Below are positions 35,576 through 43,994 of a DNA stretch of 51,509 bases, one piece after another (positions within the stretch are counted from its first letter, which is position 1; every line of letters starts with the position of its first letter). The notes beneath the pieces are model-generated. The model ran no database searches. It was given only the letters and a program-made list of their open reading frames with translations, and was not told where the DNA came from. The DNA is taken from IMG/VR virus record IMGVR_UViG_3300021197_001545, positions 1-51,509 of that record; one strand, 5' to 3'. This DNA comes from a virus. A program made the translations under genes and the position numbers.

Positions 35576-37789
35576 TTATTCCTGTAATTGATTATATCTT
35601 CCAACAACCTCGGTATTATTCATTGCGTAATCGTATACCTTAAGAGTCTTTACATCAATGCCAGGAGCTGATGTCCAACCACCCTGCATGTTTTTTCCGA
35701 TAATGAAAGATTGATTAACCCCCGAAAAGCCAACGCCTAAAGTTTCAATATCCTCTCCAATAAGGACGCCATTTACGTAATGTTGGGCTCTATTATTCTC
35801 TACATCATAGACAAACTGAACGTAGTACACCGTGCCGTCAGGGACTCCAGCGTCAGATACCCCCAAGTCAAAGTTTTCGTCACCTGTTGCAACAAAAGAG
35901 TTAAAATTAACCCTTGCCGAATAAGGCGGAACCCCTCTGTTTTGATTGTTTCCTGCGTAAACGTTTATTTGAAGGCCATTTGCAATTTTTTCTCCGCTTT
36001 CCAAAACCCTGGGGGTTTGGGATGTGCCGTAGTTAATGCCACCTCCCCCACCCGTGGTCCAATAATTTGAATAACCAAAGAACTTATAGTTGTCTAGGTT
36101 GCCAGTAGACTCAGCAGCAACACGAAAGTCTTTTGTTGGATCTAGCCTAAAGACGAACTCAAAAGTAAAGCTGCTGTCGTAAGGAATAAACGAATCTCTT
36201 ATGTAGTCATTAAGATTTGTAGTGAGGGGGTCTGGTACTGTAACAACCTGTCTTGTAAAATAATTACTGCTGTTGATTCTAATGAAACCGTCTGAAGTCT
36301 TTGTAGGGCTACCGATAGCATCAAAGTCAGATAGGTTGCCAGAAGAGTCTTGCCACTGGGTATCCCCGTCAATCCATGAGTTTGAATCTAAATCAAGAAC
36401 AGGCCCTCTGTAAGTAATAAACTCACTAGAGGCCTCAAACGACTTGACGGAAACATCAACATTGACGTCATAATTCACTATAGCCTCCTGATTCCAAGGT
36501 ATATCAACAGTAACGTCAGGCTTTCCGATATCGTCTGCTATGTTGAACTGAACGTAAGACGGGTAGTTGAGAAGATCTACACTCTTTGACGGACTTACAT
36601 CCTGGGCAAACTTCTTGTGTATGTTAAGGTGCTCCTCTTCAGTAAAGGTTCGGTCGTAAAAACCCCAAGCATAAATATCGCCACTTTGTACTGCGCTGGC
36701 ACGAAGCGTAGAGTCATTATTGTTTGCCACCCCTTTTATCCAGGTCCCACTGCTGCTGTCATTTCTAGAAGAGGACACATCTCTCTCCCCTACAAATTTA
36801 CCGTTGACGTAGGTGCGAGCCTTGTTGCCTTCGTATGTAACAGAAAAAACATCGGGACCTGCTGGGGCCATGGATGCCCGCTGGACGCCGTTTCCAACAC
36901 CGCCTGGCTCAGGAAACATACTAAAAAGATCATTCCCTACATTGGCGTACCTAGCAACAAACTCGTCTGTATATAAAGCGTCTTCTAGGATGTACCTACC
37001 TTGAGAATATATATAATAGTCACGTATTGTATATAAAGTATGTCCTACTCGATAAAAGAAATAGTAAGCGTACTGAGGATCGGGTACACCGTCAGTAGAA
37101 GCACCATAGTTGAATCGCGCTCTGTTGTATGTATGTAGGTTTCTGTGAGCATACCCGCCGCTACCTCTGCTACTAAACCATAAATTGTCAGTTTTGCCAA
37201 GGATGGCATCATTTAGCTCGACATCAATATCGTCCTCTTCGGCGTAATCAGCAACATTTGCTCCAGCAGAAACTATAAAGGCGGTAAAGCTTGAAGGGAC
37301 GTCAGAAGGGGCTTGCCATCTTAAGTATTTAGTGTTTACTGTTTTGTCTTTGTTTAGACTTACGTAAGACCCAATAGAATCTGAGCTCGCTTCAAAGGAA
37401 TCTAGCAAAGTGCCCGAATCATCCGCAGGGCCGTTTGAGGATACCCCTGTAGCGTCAGCATTTGTGCTTAGCTGCCTTATTTCGCAGTTTCTTTCGTTAC
37501 CACTTAGATCGAAAAGAGTACCACCAGCCCCTGGATAGCAATCAGGGTTAGACACGTCAAACAAAAACCTACATTGATCAGTAGGTAAGGTAAGGGTGTC
37601 TCTATCGACACTAGCCAACCATTCGCTATTGGTGTCTACGTCTGCGGCATAAGAAACGACAGATAGAGAAACATCAGCCGTGGCCGATTTTACATCCCTA
37701 GACCCCTCCTCTATATTTAATGGATCTACAGATACGTCTTTGGCGGCAACGGAGATATCTACATTAACAGTATATGAGTAAACACTCAC
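35576..37789 (-). CDS. Fibre or adhesin with two LamG-like lectin domains
   Basis: 737 aa, starting at a GTG directly after the upstream stop. The N-terminal 60 residues (YSYTVNVDISVAAKD) may anchor to the virion. Two regions look like concanavalin A/LamG sandwiches: about 70-395, with VTYEGNKARTYVNGKFVGE, and about 460-737, with FEFVFRLD, YDVENNRAQHYVNGVLIGE and TLKVYDYAMNNTE. The YVNG strand, then a gap, then a LKVYDYAM end is the LamG signature. A sugar-binding receptor protein is likely. It is coupled to a fibre-base-like protein at 37790-38209. Confidence 0.65.
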   Translation of the reverse strand: MSVYSYTVNVDISVAAKDVSVDPLNIEEGSRDVKSATADVSLSVVSYAADVDTNSEWLASVDRDTLTLPTDQCRFLFDVSNPDCYPGAGGTLFDLSGNERNCEIRQLSTNADATGVSSNGPADDSGTLLDSFEASSDSIGSYVSLNKDKTVNTKYLRWQAPSDVPSSFTAFIVSAGANVADYAEEDDIDVELNDAILGKTDNLWFSSRGSGGYAHRNLHTYNRARFNYGASTDGVPDPQYAYYFFYRVGHTLYTIRDYYIYSQGRYILEDALYTDEFVARYANVGNDLFSMFPEPGGVGNGVQRASMAPAGPDVFSVTYEGNKARTYVNGKFVGERDVSSSRNDSSSGTWIKGVANNNDSTLRASAVQSGDIYAWGFYDRTFTEEEHLNIHKKFAQDVSPSKSVDLLNYPSYVQFNIADDIGKPDVTVDIPWNQEAIVNYDVNVDVSVKSFEASSEFITYRGPVLDLDSNSWIDGDTQWQDSSGNLSDFDAIGSPTKTSDGFIRINSSNYFTRQVVTVPDPLTTNLNDYIRDSFIPYDSSFTFEFVFRLDPTKDFRVAAESTGNLDNYKFFGYSNYWTTGGGGGINYGTSQTPRVLESGEKIANGLQINVYAGNNQNRGVPPYSARVNFNSFVATGDENFDLGVSDAGVPDGTVYYVQFVYDVENNRAQHYVNGVLIGEDIETLGVGFSGVNQSFIIGKNMQGGWTSAPGIDVKTLKVYDYAMNNTEVVGRYNQLQE

Positions 37790-38209
37790 TTAGACAGAAT
37801 CGTAATGCGTTACGTCTTCGTTTACCAAAAAGCTCCCCTGTACCCAAGTCTGAATAGAGCTATCGTCTTTTGCTGCTTGTATGTCGTAGACGTAGTTGCC
37901 TCCAGGGATGGCCTTCATGGGGGTGTCGTCAATAGTAATAGAAAGTTTTCCTGATGAACCTCCAGAGGTTGGATCTAACAATATGTCACCATAAACTCCA
38001 CTGCCAGACGTGGTGTCTGAAAGCAAAGGGGTGTTGCTGTCATCCTCATCACTGCTTCTTACGTGCATGTGAAAAGTATATCCAGAATTGATGGGAATAG
38101 TTACATTAGAATTTGAGCTGTCCCTAAAAGTTATGTCTATAGCAAAAGTGTCACCTCTGCGACATGTGATGTCAAGGGTTTGAGCTATATCTGTGTTTAT
38201 ACTAGCCAT
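37790..38209 (-). CDS. Fibre-base or upper-baseplate-like protein
   Basis: 139 aa. CRRGDTFAIDITFRDSSN, then GYTFHMHVRSS, then GKLSITIDD and GNYVYDIQAA follow the pattern of BppU-N-type domains: GDT, a strand with ITF, then a strand with mxVR. These connect receptor-binding proteins to the phage body. It lies between the portal and the LamG fibre gene and is coupled to both (TAATG with the portal, adjacent stop-start with the fibre). Confidence 0.6.
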   Translation of the reverse strand: MASINTDIAQTLDITCRRGDTFAIDITFRDSSNSNVTIPINSGYTFHMHVRSSDEDDSNTPLLSDTTSGSGVYGDILLDPTSGGSSGKLSITIDDTPMKAIPGGNYVYDIQAAKDDSSIQTWVQGSFLVNEDVTHYDSV

Positions 38210-40656
38210 TACAGGTTAAATATTTCGTTGATGGATTTTTCTTTTTGCACCTCAGGAAGTTCACCCCTCTCGCCCTTTCTCTGAGACATAAGCTTAGACT
38301 GCTCTGTAGCCTGCTTCTTTACCCTGTCGTCCTTTCTGTCCTCTTTCAACACCTCTATCTTCTCCTTAAACTCCTGATCGTCAGTTTTGAATCCAAGGGT
38401 AGCCTGAGCTCTTATCATCTCTATCTCCTTGCGGAACTCATGAAGAGCTGTAGCCACCTGAACCTCAGACTGCGCCTTGAGCTGAATCTTCTGAGCTTCT
38501 ATCTGAGCTTCCATCTGTGCCTGCTGAGCAGCCATCTGAGCCGTAGCCTGCTGTTGCTGCATAGCCATCTGCTGTTGCTGCTGAGCTTGAGCTTGTTGTA
38601 GCTGCTGAGCCTCAGCCTTGCGCTTCTTTCTTCTTACCACAAGAAGCCTTTCTGCTTGATCGACGTTCTTTAGTTCTCTTATCGCAATAGCATCTTCAAG
38701 ATCTATTTCTTTCTGACCTAGAGATATCTGAATCATCTGCTCTACAGCGACTCTCTCCTGATCCTCCATCTCCTTGACAACGATAACGCCGAAGTTGTAC
38801 ATAGGCATATCGTCAAAGGAAGAAAGGACTTCCATATTGGCACTGCCAATGGCTTCTTTGTATGCGTTAAATATGACAGACTCCTGAGGTAGGATCTGAA
38901 CACACTTTATGATATCGCTACAGACTCTCTTGAAAAGAACCATTGAGCAATCAGTGATGTTGTAGATAGCATTGTTGCCCGCCTTAATAGCATTCTGCTG
39001 AACCCCCACCAAGGTCTCTCCCTTGGGGGTGGTACCATCCATCATCTCATTGATACCAGTGGCATCTCTGATAAGCTTTAGGTAGTGATTGTATATACCT
39101 ATCAGCTCATTGATGTTTCGGATGCTGTTGCCTATCTCCCTAATTGGTGGGTTTTGGAATCCGCCCTCAGGGTTCTTACTTCTGTAATAGAAGACACCAG
39201 TCTGCTCGTAGATATCGTGTAGCTCAAGAGGTTGCAATTCTCCGCCCTTTCCGAGCTGTACGTTTTCCAATCCCTCGATGTCGATGATGAGACCGTCAGG
39301 CTTCGCCTTTGCAATAGCTTGTTGAATCTTAAGGTGAGTGAGCTGAAGCATATCAGCAAAACCCACACATCCGTCAACCAATGACTTAGGCATCATGTCC
39401 TGCATATTGGTAGATATGCAAGAGTAAGAAAGGGTAGCTCTAGTTAGGTCCTGAGCATTCTTGGGGACGTTCTTTTTGCGACCGTAGTCAAAGAGTATCC
39501 CTGCCCCCAAAACGTAATATCCTCCATACAGGGTCTCTACCTCCATCTTATGAGGAGTGCGATCGAAAACGCTCCCTGCTTTTTCCTTGTACTCGTAACC
39601 TTTGTAGTAGAAGCCCATATTACCAAATCGGCTTTCCTTCTCTTCAAAGTAGATGCAGTCTACTGACTTGAACTCAAACTCCAACACATCAACTAGATAC
39701 TCGTCGTATCCATAGTCCATTGTGTTCGTGAGATTGTTTCTAGACTTTTTATAAAGACTAGAAGAGTTGTTCCCGTACTTGCCAGAGACATTATTGGCAA
39801 TCTTAGAAATTTGCTTTTCGTCTATCTCTCCAGCCGAGAGGCGGCGGAGCTCAGATATAGATATCTTCTTTACATGACCAGCATAAACAAGGTCACCCAT
39901 ATTGGGATCTTCCGTTTGGCTATGAACAAAGTCAGAGGGGTCAACGTACTCGGTTACAATCCCATAGTTGGGATCGTTAGATCTCTTTACAACTGCAAGC
40001 CCGCAGGACACAAGGTCATTTACGCAGCGCCTAAAGGTTGTGTCATTAAAGTCGTTCCACTCAAGAGTCATGGTAGCTGCCATCTGAGCAGCTATTTCGG
40101 CATCGGTTTTAATGCTGGTGCCGAGGAAGATCTCAGCCTCTTCGAGGGTGTCTGGAATGGTAGAAGGGTCTGGACCTATAGTCATACCAGTCTTCTCCTT
40201 TACCTTCATAAGCTCGGCTTTAGCTACAACAGCAGCCTCAAGCTTCTTCTTCTCCATGTCCTTCTTTGTGGAGGACAAGGGGTCAATAGCCTCTACGTTA
40301 GGCTGAGGCTTTCTAGAAAGGACGTTGTTTACAACGATCCTAACAAACTTGGGAAGGATGGGTACGGGAGTAAAGTCTAGGTTTAGCAGCGTACCATCAG
40401 CTCCGTTAGGGTTTAGGGACGTAAGAAGTTTTCTGTAAATAGATGTTTCTTGGGTACCGTTAGCGTACTTCTTGTTCTTTTCGAACATATCGTACCTCCT
40501 CTTAAATATAGACCCGCTATCCTGAACACTACCCCACTGCTTCTCTATAGCCTTTGCAAAATTCTCACCGTACTTCTTTGACTCTTTCTCCTCTGCAGAC
40601 GCCAACGGGTTCGGAAAGTTTTTTGACCCAGACTTATTTTTGTTTTCTCCGTACAT
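38209..40656 (-). CDS. Portal protein
   Basis: 815 aa. The size, helical character and position between terminase and capsid genes fit a portal. Blocks such as PKFVRIVVNNVLSRKPQPNV, EYVDPSDFVHSQTEDPNMGD and IRDATGINEMMDGTTPKGET match portals of crAss-like and flavobacterial podoviruses. The C-terminus (about 685-790) is an unusual Gln/Ala-rich coiled coil followed by a charged tail, which probably projects from the clip or crown into the capsid. Upstream is a TATATTTG box. Confidence 0.8.
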   Translation of the reverse strand: MYGENKNKSGSKNFPNPLASAEEKESKKYGENFAKAIEKQWGSVQDSGSIFKRRYDMFEKNKKYANGTQETSIYRKLLTSLNPNGADGTLLNLDFTPVPILPKFVRIVVNNVLSRKPQPNVEAIDPLSSTKKDMEKKKLEAAVVAKAELMKVKEKTGMTIGPDPSTIPDTLEEAEIFLGTSIKTDAEIAAQMAATMTLEWNDFNDTTFRRCVNDLVSCGLAVVKRSNDPNYGIVTEYVDPSDFVHSQTEDPNMGDLVYAGHVKKISISELRRLSAGEIDEKQISKIANNVSGKYGNNSSSLYKKSRNNLTNTMDYGYDEYLVDVLEFEFKSVDCIYFEEKESRFGNMGFYYKGYEYKEKAGSVFDRTPHKMEVETLYGGYYVLGAGILFDYGRKKNVPKNAQDLTRATLSYSCISTNMQDMMPKSLVDGCVGFADMLQLTHLKIQQAIAKAKPDGLIIDIEGLENVQLGKGGELQPLELHDIYEQTGVFYYRSKNPEGGFQNPPIREIGNSIRNINELIGIYNHYLKLIRDATGINEMMDGTTPKGETLVGVQQNAIKAGNNAIYNITDCSMVLFKRVCSDIIKCVQILPQESVIFNAYKEAIGSANMEVLSSFDDMPMYNFGVIVVKEMEDQERVAVEQMIQISLGQKEIDLEDAIAIRELKNVDQAERLLVVRRKKRKAEAQQLQQAQAQQQQQMAMQQQQATAQMAAQQAQMEAQIEAQKIQLKAQSEVQVATALHEFRKEIEMIRAQATLGFKTDDQEFKEKIEVLKEDRKDDRVKKQATEQSKLMSQRKGERGELPEVQKEKSINEIFNL

Positions 40657-40675
40657 CTGTGGGGGTGCGTTTTTG

Positions 40676-40683
40676 CAAATATA
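40676..40683 (-). promoter_or_regulatory. TATATTTG -7 box before the portal gene
   Basis: Minus-strand TATATTTG ends 19 bases before the portal ATG at 40656, in the gap after the terminase stop. A second TATTTG lies just upstream, so two nearby starts are possible. Confidence 0.45.
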
Positions 40684-40702
40684 GCAAATACGTAGGTAAG
40701 CG

Positions 40703-42823
40703 TCAGTAAGGCTTAAATGACCTCAGAAAGTTTTTAGATGAAAAGTCTTGTGCGACCTTTTTGGGCCTTTCTTTTTGAGAAGCAAGAAGGCAAAGACCAG
40801 AGCTTATCGTAAGGTCAAACTTGGTTCTGTTGTCTATCTTAAACCCTATCCAGTCCTCAAGAGTTTCGTTAAACACCATATTGCCCATCTCTCCAGTATC
40901 ATAGTTTATTCCAACGTGATTATGGATGTAAGCCTCTATTGATTGGGCATGAGCCTGTATCACATCCTGAGAGTTAGATGGGATGCCTTTTGTCTTAACA
41001 TTTACTTTGGCATTCGCGCTCATAAGGTGTTGAGGCCTGTTCATTAGATAGCCGTCATAACCTCTTGATTCAAAGTACCTTGCAATGCCGTACTTGTTGT
41101 TCTCAATTAGTATTGGATACCCGTAAAAGAATGCAGCCATAAGCACATCTTCATAAAAGATTTTAGCTAGAGGAGGGCGGGACGCATACTCTACAACAAA
41201 TGTATTACACGGGTGCTCCATGTTGAACTTGTTGTAAATGTGTAGCGCACCCTTAGACCCCCGTCCATCGACGGTGGCGTCAAGGTCGTAAGAGTCAACC
41301 CCACCTACCCCCAGCTCTGCATTTGGAGGAACGCGCTTTCCACGCTCAAATCTCTTTTGGTTTCTGACCCCGTCTGGCGGCATCCAAGAAACCTTAAACC
41401 TACCTCTGTGGTCTGGAGAGAAAATCACCTCAGTATCCTTCTCTCCGTTTTTCCAGACAAAGTTGCCCCTTACAATGGGGTTAGGGTATAGCTCATCGTT
41501 GTGCTGTATCTGCTCATAGATTTTACCTACGTTGAATATGCTACCCTGTATGCTATCCCTAAAGGCCTCGTCCTCAGTAAAAGGGAACTGCCTAATCACC
41601 TCGTTCATCTCAGAAGCAGAGTGCTTCAAAGACTCCCTTTCGTTTTTAAGAAACGTCTTAGCCCCGTGATTTATCTCTTCTCCGTCAAGGCCCAGCACTG
41701 GGGATTCTGGATCATCAGTCACGGGCTTTCCATGAGCATCAAAGAACCCTTCAAGGGATTCGTAAGAAGGGATGAATAAACGGTAAAGACCGCTTCTTGT
41801 TCTTCCGTTGGCGTTTCTTTCTTGAGGGTCAGAGCTGTCCCACAAGGATCTATACTCCTTACCACCTTTGTCCATGGGGTTTACGGTACTACCTACAAGA
41901 GCCTTACCTACAATCTTTCTACCTACAATCAAGCAGGTTCTTTGAATCCTCCAGGCGTCTTTTATATCTGTGGGCTTCTCCCACTTGCCAGCCTCATCAA
42001 GATAGAGTATGTGAAGCTTTTCTCCGTCGTAAGCGTTGTTTGTGGTATTCTTCCAGTTGATCACTGTATTCAAAGCCTCTCCCGTCTGAGCGGTCTTGTT
42101 CTTCTTAGTAATTCTTTTGCTGGGCTCCCTGAAGGCTAGCTCCATGCGGGGGTTAGTAGTACCGTCCTGGATAGGCTTAAAGAAGAATGGGTAGTGCCTA
42201 AACATATACACCACCTTCTTCATGAAGATGTTTTCCTGAGCGTCTTTACCAGTCTTAGACTGGATGCCGAGGAGTTTGTCCTTGACCTGAGTAGCTTCAT
42301 CAAGAAGCACAGCAGAGCAGATATTTGTATACCCGCTCCGCCTGCACTTAGTGTACAGCTGCCCTATGCAGCGTGGGTCCGCCTCACACGCAGCCAAATG
42401 TAAGAAGATATTTCTTTGGAACTCAAGATAGCTCGGATGCCCGATATCCATCCTAGTCCACTGGAGCATCATGTAGTGACGCCCCGTAATATATGTAGGC
42501 TCACCGTTATTATAAAACCAAAAGCCCTCACGCCTACGGCGAAACTCCTCTTCGATATACGGAGAAAACTTCTGTCTAAACTCCCTTGGCATCTCCCCCC
42601 ACTCATCCATAGACTTAATCCTAGACAGCTCCTCTGGCATAGAAATCCTTTCCCACATCTGCAGGTTGTTTGGACGTCCATGTCCTGCAATTTTCTTTTT
42701 GGGAGGCTTAGCGGGAAGAACAATGAGTAGCCCACCGAGCTCAATACTCTTACCTTGCGAACCGTTGGGACAAATTGAGACAGCAGGGTCTTCATATCCT
42801 TCTATGTTTATTAGAACACTCAA
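40703..42823 (-). CDS. terL: Terminase large subunit
   Basis: 706 aa. The start is a TTG at 42823 that overlaps the upstream stop (TTGA), since no ATG lies nearby. A Walker A-like segment KCRRSGYTN (about 159-167) and Walker B ILYLDE (272-277) form the packaging ATPase. The C-terminal nuclease domain contains GGVDSYDLDA (about 505) and later FVVEYASRPP and YPILIENNKYGI, giving acidic residues for metal binding. Walker A is degenerate (Arg-Arg-Ser-Gly), as in many large terminases. It packages DNA through the portal, encoded downstream. Confidence is high from motif order, length and position. Confidence 0.88.
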   Translation of the reverse strand: MSVLINIEGYEDPAVSICPNGSQGKSIELGGLLIVLPAKPPKKKIAGHGRPNNLQMWERISMPEELSRIKSMDEWGEMPREFRQKFSPYIEEEFRRRREGFWFYNNGEPTYITGRHYMMLQWTRMDIGHPSYLEFQRNIFLHLAACEADPRCIGQLYTKCRRSGYTNICSAVLLDEATQVKDKLLGIQSKTGKDAQENIFMKKVVYMFRHYPFFFKPIQDGTTNPRMELAFREPSKRITKKNKTAQTGEALNTVINWKNTTNNAYDGEKLHILYLDEAGKWEKPTDIKDAWRIQRTCLIVGRKIVGKALVGSTVNPMDKGGKEYRSLWDSSDPQERNANGRTRSGLYRLFIPSYESLEGFFDAHGKPVTDDPESPVLGLDGEEINHGAKTFLKNERESLKHSASEMNEVIRQFPFTEDEAFRDSIQGSIFNVGKIYEQIQHNDELYPNPIVRGNFVWKNGEKDTEVIFSPDHRGRFKVSWMPPDGVRNQKRFERGKRVPPNAELGVGGVDSYDLDATVDGRGSKGALHIYNKFNMEHPCNTFVVEYASRPPLAKIFYEDVLMAAFFYGYPILIENNKYGIARYFESRGYDGYLMNRPQHLMSANAKVNVKTKGIPSNSQDVIQAHAQSIEAYIHNHVGINYDTGEMGNMVFNETLEDWIGFKIDNRTKFDLTISSGLCLLASQKERPKKVAQDFSSKNFLRSFKPY

Positions 42824-42966
42824 AAGTAGGGTTGATTAGACAGGAACTCCAACCAGTCAAGAACGGTTACTATGCCGTCACCATCGTAGTCGTACAGCTT
42901 ATTGTCTGTGCCAAAGGAGTTGTAGAACCCTGCCACCTCCTGCATGAAGTCAAGGAAGTCCTGCAT
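42820..42966 (-). CDS. 48-aa microprotein with a single EF-hand/dockerin-type calcium loop
   Basis: Residues 26-37 (DYDGDGIVTVLD) form a complete 12-residue loop with Asp at positions 1, 3, 5 and 12, Gly at 6 and a hydrophobic at 8, followed by helix WLEFL. The N-terminus is a short amphipathic helix. One loop in so small a protein suggests it works as a dimer or by binding a partner. It is coupled at both ends: TGATG with the upstream gene and TTGA with terL. It resembles the dockerin-like end of the protease at 846-2606. Confidence 0.65.
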   Translation of the reverse strand: MQDFLDFMQEVAGFYNSFGTDNKLYDYDGDGIVTVLDWLEFLSNQPYF

Positions 42967-43151
42967 CAATACACTTGACCCCACCTGTTGCTTTTGAAGC
43001 TAGGGGCTCCTGTCTTGGGGTTCTTAAGGACCATGTACTTTCCACATGGACACTGAATTTGATGCTGGGCCTTGCCGTCAACAAACTTGATGGTAACCCC
43101 AGACTTATCCTCTTCGTGCTTTTCGTCGCAATCACAAATGTAAGTAGCCAT
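42966..43151 (-). CDS. Small zinc-ribbon-like protein
   Basis: 61 aa. Two CxC pairs, CDC at 6-8 and CPCG at 34-37, separated by a beta hairpin (VTIKFVDGKAQHQIQ) are the layout of a zinc ribbon. The C-terminus is basic. Such proteins often bind nucleic acids or proteins. It lies just downstream of tRNA-Arg and is coupled by TGATG to the EF-hand microprotein. Confidence 0.55.
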   Translation of the reverse strand: MATYICDCDEKHEEDKSGVTIKFVDGKAQHQIQCPCGKYMVLKNPKTGAPSFKSNRWGQVY

Positions 43152-43170
43152 TACTTTGAATTTAATTTAG

Positions 43171-43244
43171 TACACCCGCAGGGACTCGAACCCCGAACCC
43201 TCGCCTTAGAAGGGCGATGCTCTATCCAGTTGAGCTACAGGTGC
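43171..43244 (-). tRNA. tRNA-Arg (anticodon TCT)
   Basis: Read on the minus strand, 74 bases fold as a cloverleaf: 7-bp acceptor (GCACCTG with CGGGTGT, including G-U pairs), D-stem GCTC/GAGC, anticodon stem TCGCC/GGCGA with loop CTTCTAA giving anticodon TCT, and T-stem CGGGG/CCCTG with loop TTCGAGT. CCA is not encoded. It reads AGA codons. Confidence 0.92.
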
Positions 43245-43249
43245 ATACC

Positions 43250-43477
43250 CTACCTGCTGCGTCTTCGCTTAGGTCTATTGTTTGCTCTGTTTTTAGATTC
43301 AGGCTGAGGTGTAGTTTTGTCAGACGACCCTAAGTGAGATTCGTCGAGACCATCACCGTTTCCGTAAGTTCCCTTTTGACGGTTGATTTTATTAAGATCA
43401 GCTCTGTAGTTCTTGGCTTTGCCGCCCTTACCGTACTTAGCGTACTCTTTCTTGTAGTCTCTCTTTTTGACTTTCAT
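43250..43477 (-). CDS. Basic small protein between two tRNAs
   Basis: 75 aa starting MKVKKRDYKKEYAKYGKGGK, with a RADLNKINRQKGTYG middle and an Arg/Lys/Asn-rich end. The layout (DYKKEY, a basic helix, a GDG turn, then RSKN-like end) recalls small HNH-derived proteins of marine phages, but the usual Val-Asp-His is replaced here by LDESH, so nuclease activity is doubtful. The ATG is 4 bases after a TATATTTG box. It ends 5 bases before tRNA-Arg, so gene and tRNA are probably one transcript. Confidence 0.55.
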   Translation of the reverse strand: MKVKKRDYKKEYAKYGKGGKAKNYRADLNKINRQKGTYGNGDGLDESHLGSSDKTTPQPESKNRANNRPKRRRSR

Positions 43478-43481
43478 GCTA

Positions 43482-43489
43482 CAAATATA
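43482..43489 (-). promoter_or_regulatory. TATATTTG -7 box abutting a start codon, directly after tRNA-Ile
   Basis: Minus-strand TATATTTG is 4 bases before the ATG at 43477 and 8 bases after the 3' end of tRNA-Ile. The -33 region would fall inside the tRNA gene, so any upstream contact must use tRNA sequence. Confidence 0.5.
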
Positions 43490-43497
43490 ATAAATTG

Positions 43498-43571
43498 TTG
43501 GGGCGGCGGGACTTGAACCCGCGACTTCCTGTGTATAAGACAGACGCTCTAACCAACTGAACTACGCCCCA
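43498..43571 (-). tRNA. tRNA-Ile (anticodon TAT)
   Basis: Read on the minus strand: acceptor TGGGGCG/CGCCCCA (7 bp), D-stem GTTC/GAGC, anticodon stem TCTGT/ACAGG with loop CTTATAC giving anticodon TAT, and T-stem GCGGG/CCCGC with loop TTCAAGT. No CCA is encoded. It reads AUA directly, unlike the usual bacterial tRNA-Ile with a modified CAT anticodon. The first pair being T-A rather than G-C is also less common. Confidence 0.88.
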
Positions 43572-43621
43572 GTTGAAAAACCCTATGATACGTAGAGGGT
43601 CGTCTGACGAAAACCAACAAC

Positions 43622-43765
43622 TCAGTCTTCTTCTTTTTCGTTCCAGGAGTCCTCCCAGAACTTGTAATCTGTTTTATTGTGTTGCCATACTATTTCTTTC
43701 CAATCATTTAGAGAATCTTTCAGCGAAACCTCCGCTGTAGTCTCTTGCTTCTTCGATTGATCCAT
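43622..43765 (-). CDS. Acidic Trp-rich 47-aa microprotein overlapping its neighbour
   Basis: The frame starts MDQSKKQETT and continues with SLNDWKEIVWQHN, KTDYKFWEDSWN and an EKEED end: four Trp and a strong acidic finish in 47 residues. It begins inside the 3' end of the 43704-43994 gene (62-base overlap, other frame) and ends before tRNA-Ile. The regular aromatic/charged pattern outside the overlap argues for a real protein. Function unknown. Confidence 0.5.
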   Translation of the reverse strand: MDQSKKQETTAEVSLKDSLNDWKEIVWQHNKTDYKFWEDSWNEKEED

Positions 43766-43994
43766 TGGTGGCTAGATCTTTAATCATTTGTTCTAGTCGC
43801 TGTCTTTCAACGATTAGCTCTTTTGCATCAGTAGCTGTCTGCTTGATAGACTGCAGCTCAGCCTTACGTGCGCTCCCGTTGATCTCAGGATCAACAGGCT
43901 TCTTGATCTCGTCGATCATGTTGTTGATAGCCATCTCCATCGACGACATCAAACGCTTAGCAGCGTCAATCGTTGTGAACTTCTTCTTCGACAT
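43704..43994 (-). CDS. Small helical protein (possible small terminase subunit)
   Basis: 96 aa, almost all helix: MSKKKFTTIDAAKRLMSSM, INNMIDEIKK, then a coiled coil AELQSIKQTATDAKELIVER. The C-terminus is Gly-rich and charged. A small helical protein upstream of terL could be a small terminase subunit, but no DNA-binding motif is obvious and several genes intervene. It overlaps the GroES-like gene by 29 bases. Confidence 0.45.
   Translation of the reverse strand: MSKKKFTTIDAAKRLMSSMEMAINNMIDEIKKPVDPEINGSARKAELQSIKQTATDAKELIVERQRLEQMIKDLATNGSIEEARDYSGGFAERFSK

Noticed and set aside
35576-37789. Diversity-generating retroelement acting on the LamG fibre
   Set aside because: No reverse transcriptase gene or template/variable repeat pair was seen in the window.
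41797-42139. Plus-strand open frames opposite the terminase gene
   Set aside because: They lie wholly within terL on the other strand and have no domain, promoter box or plausible neighbours.
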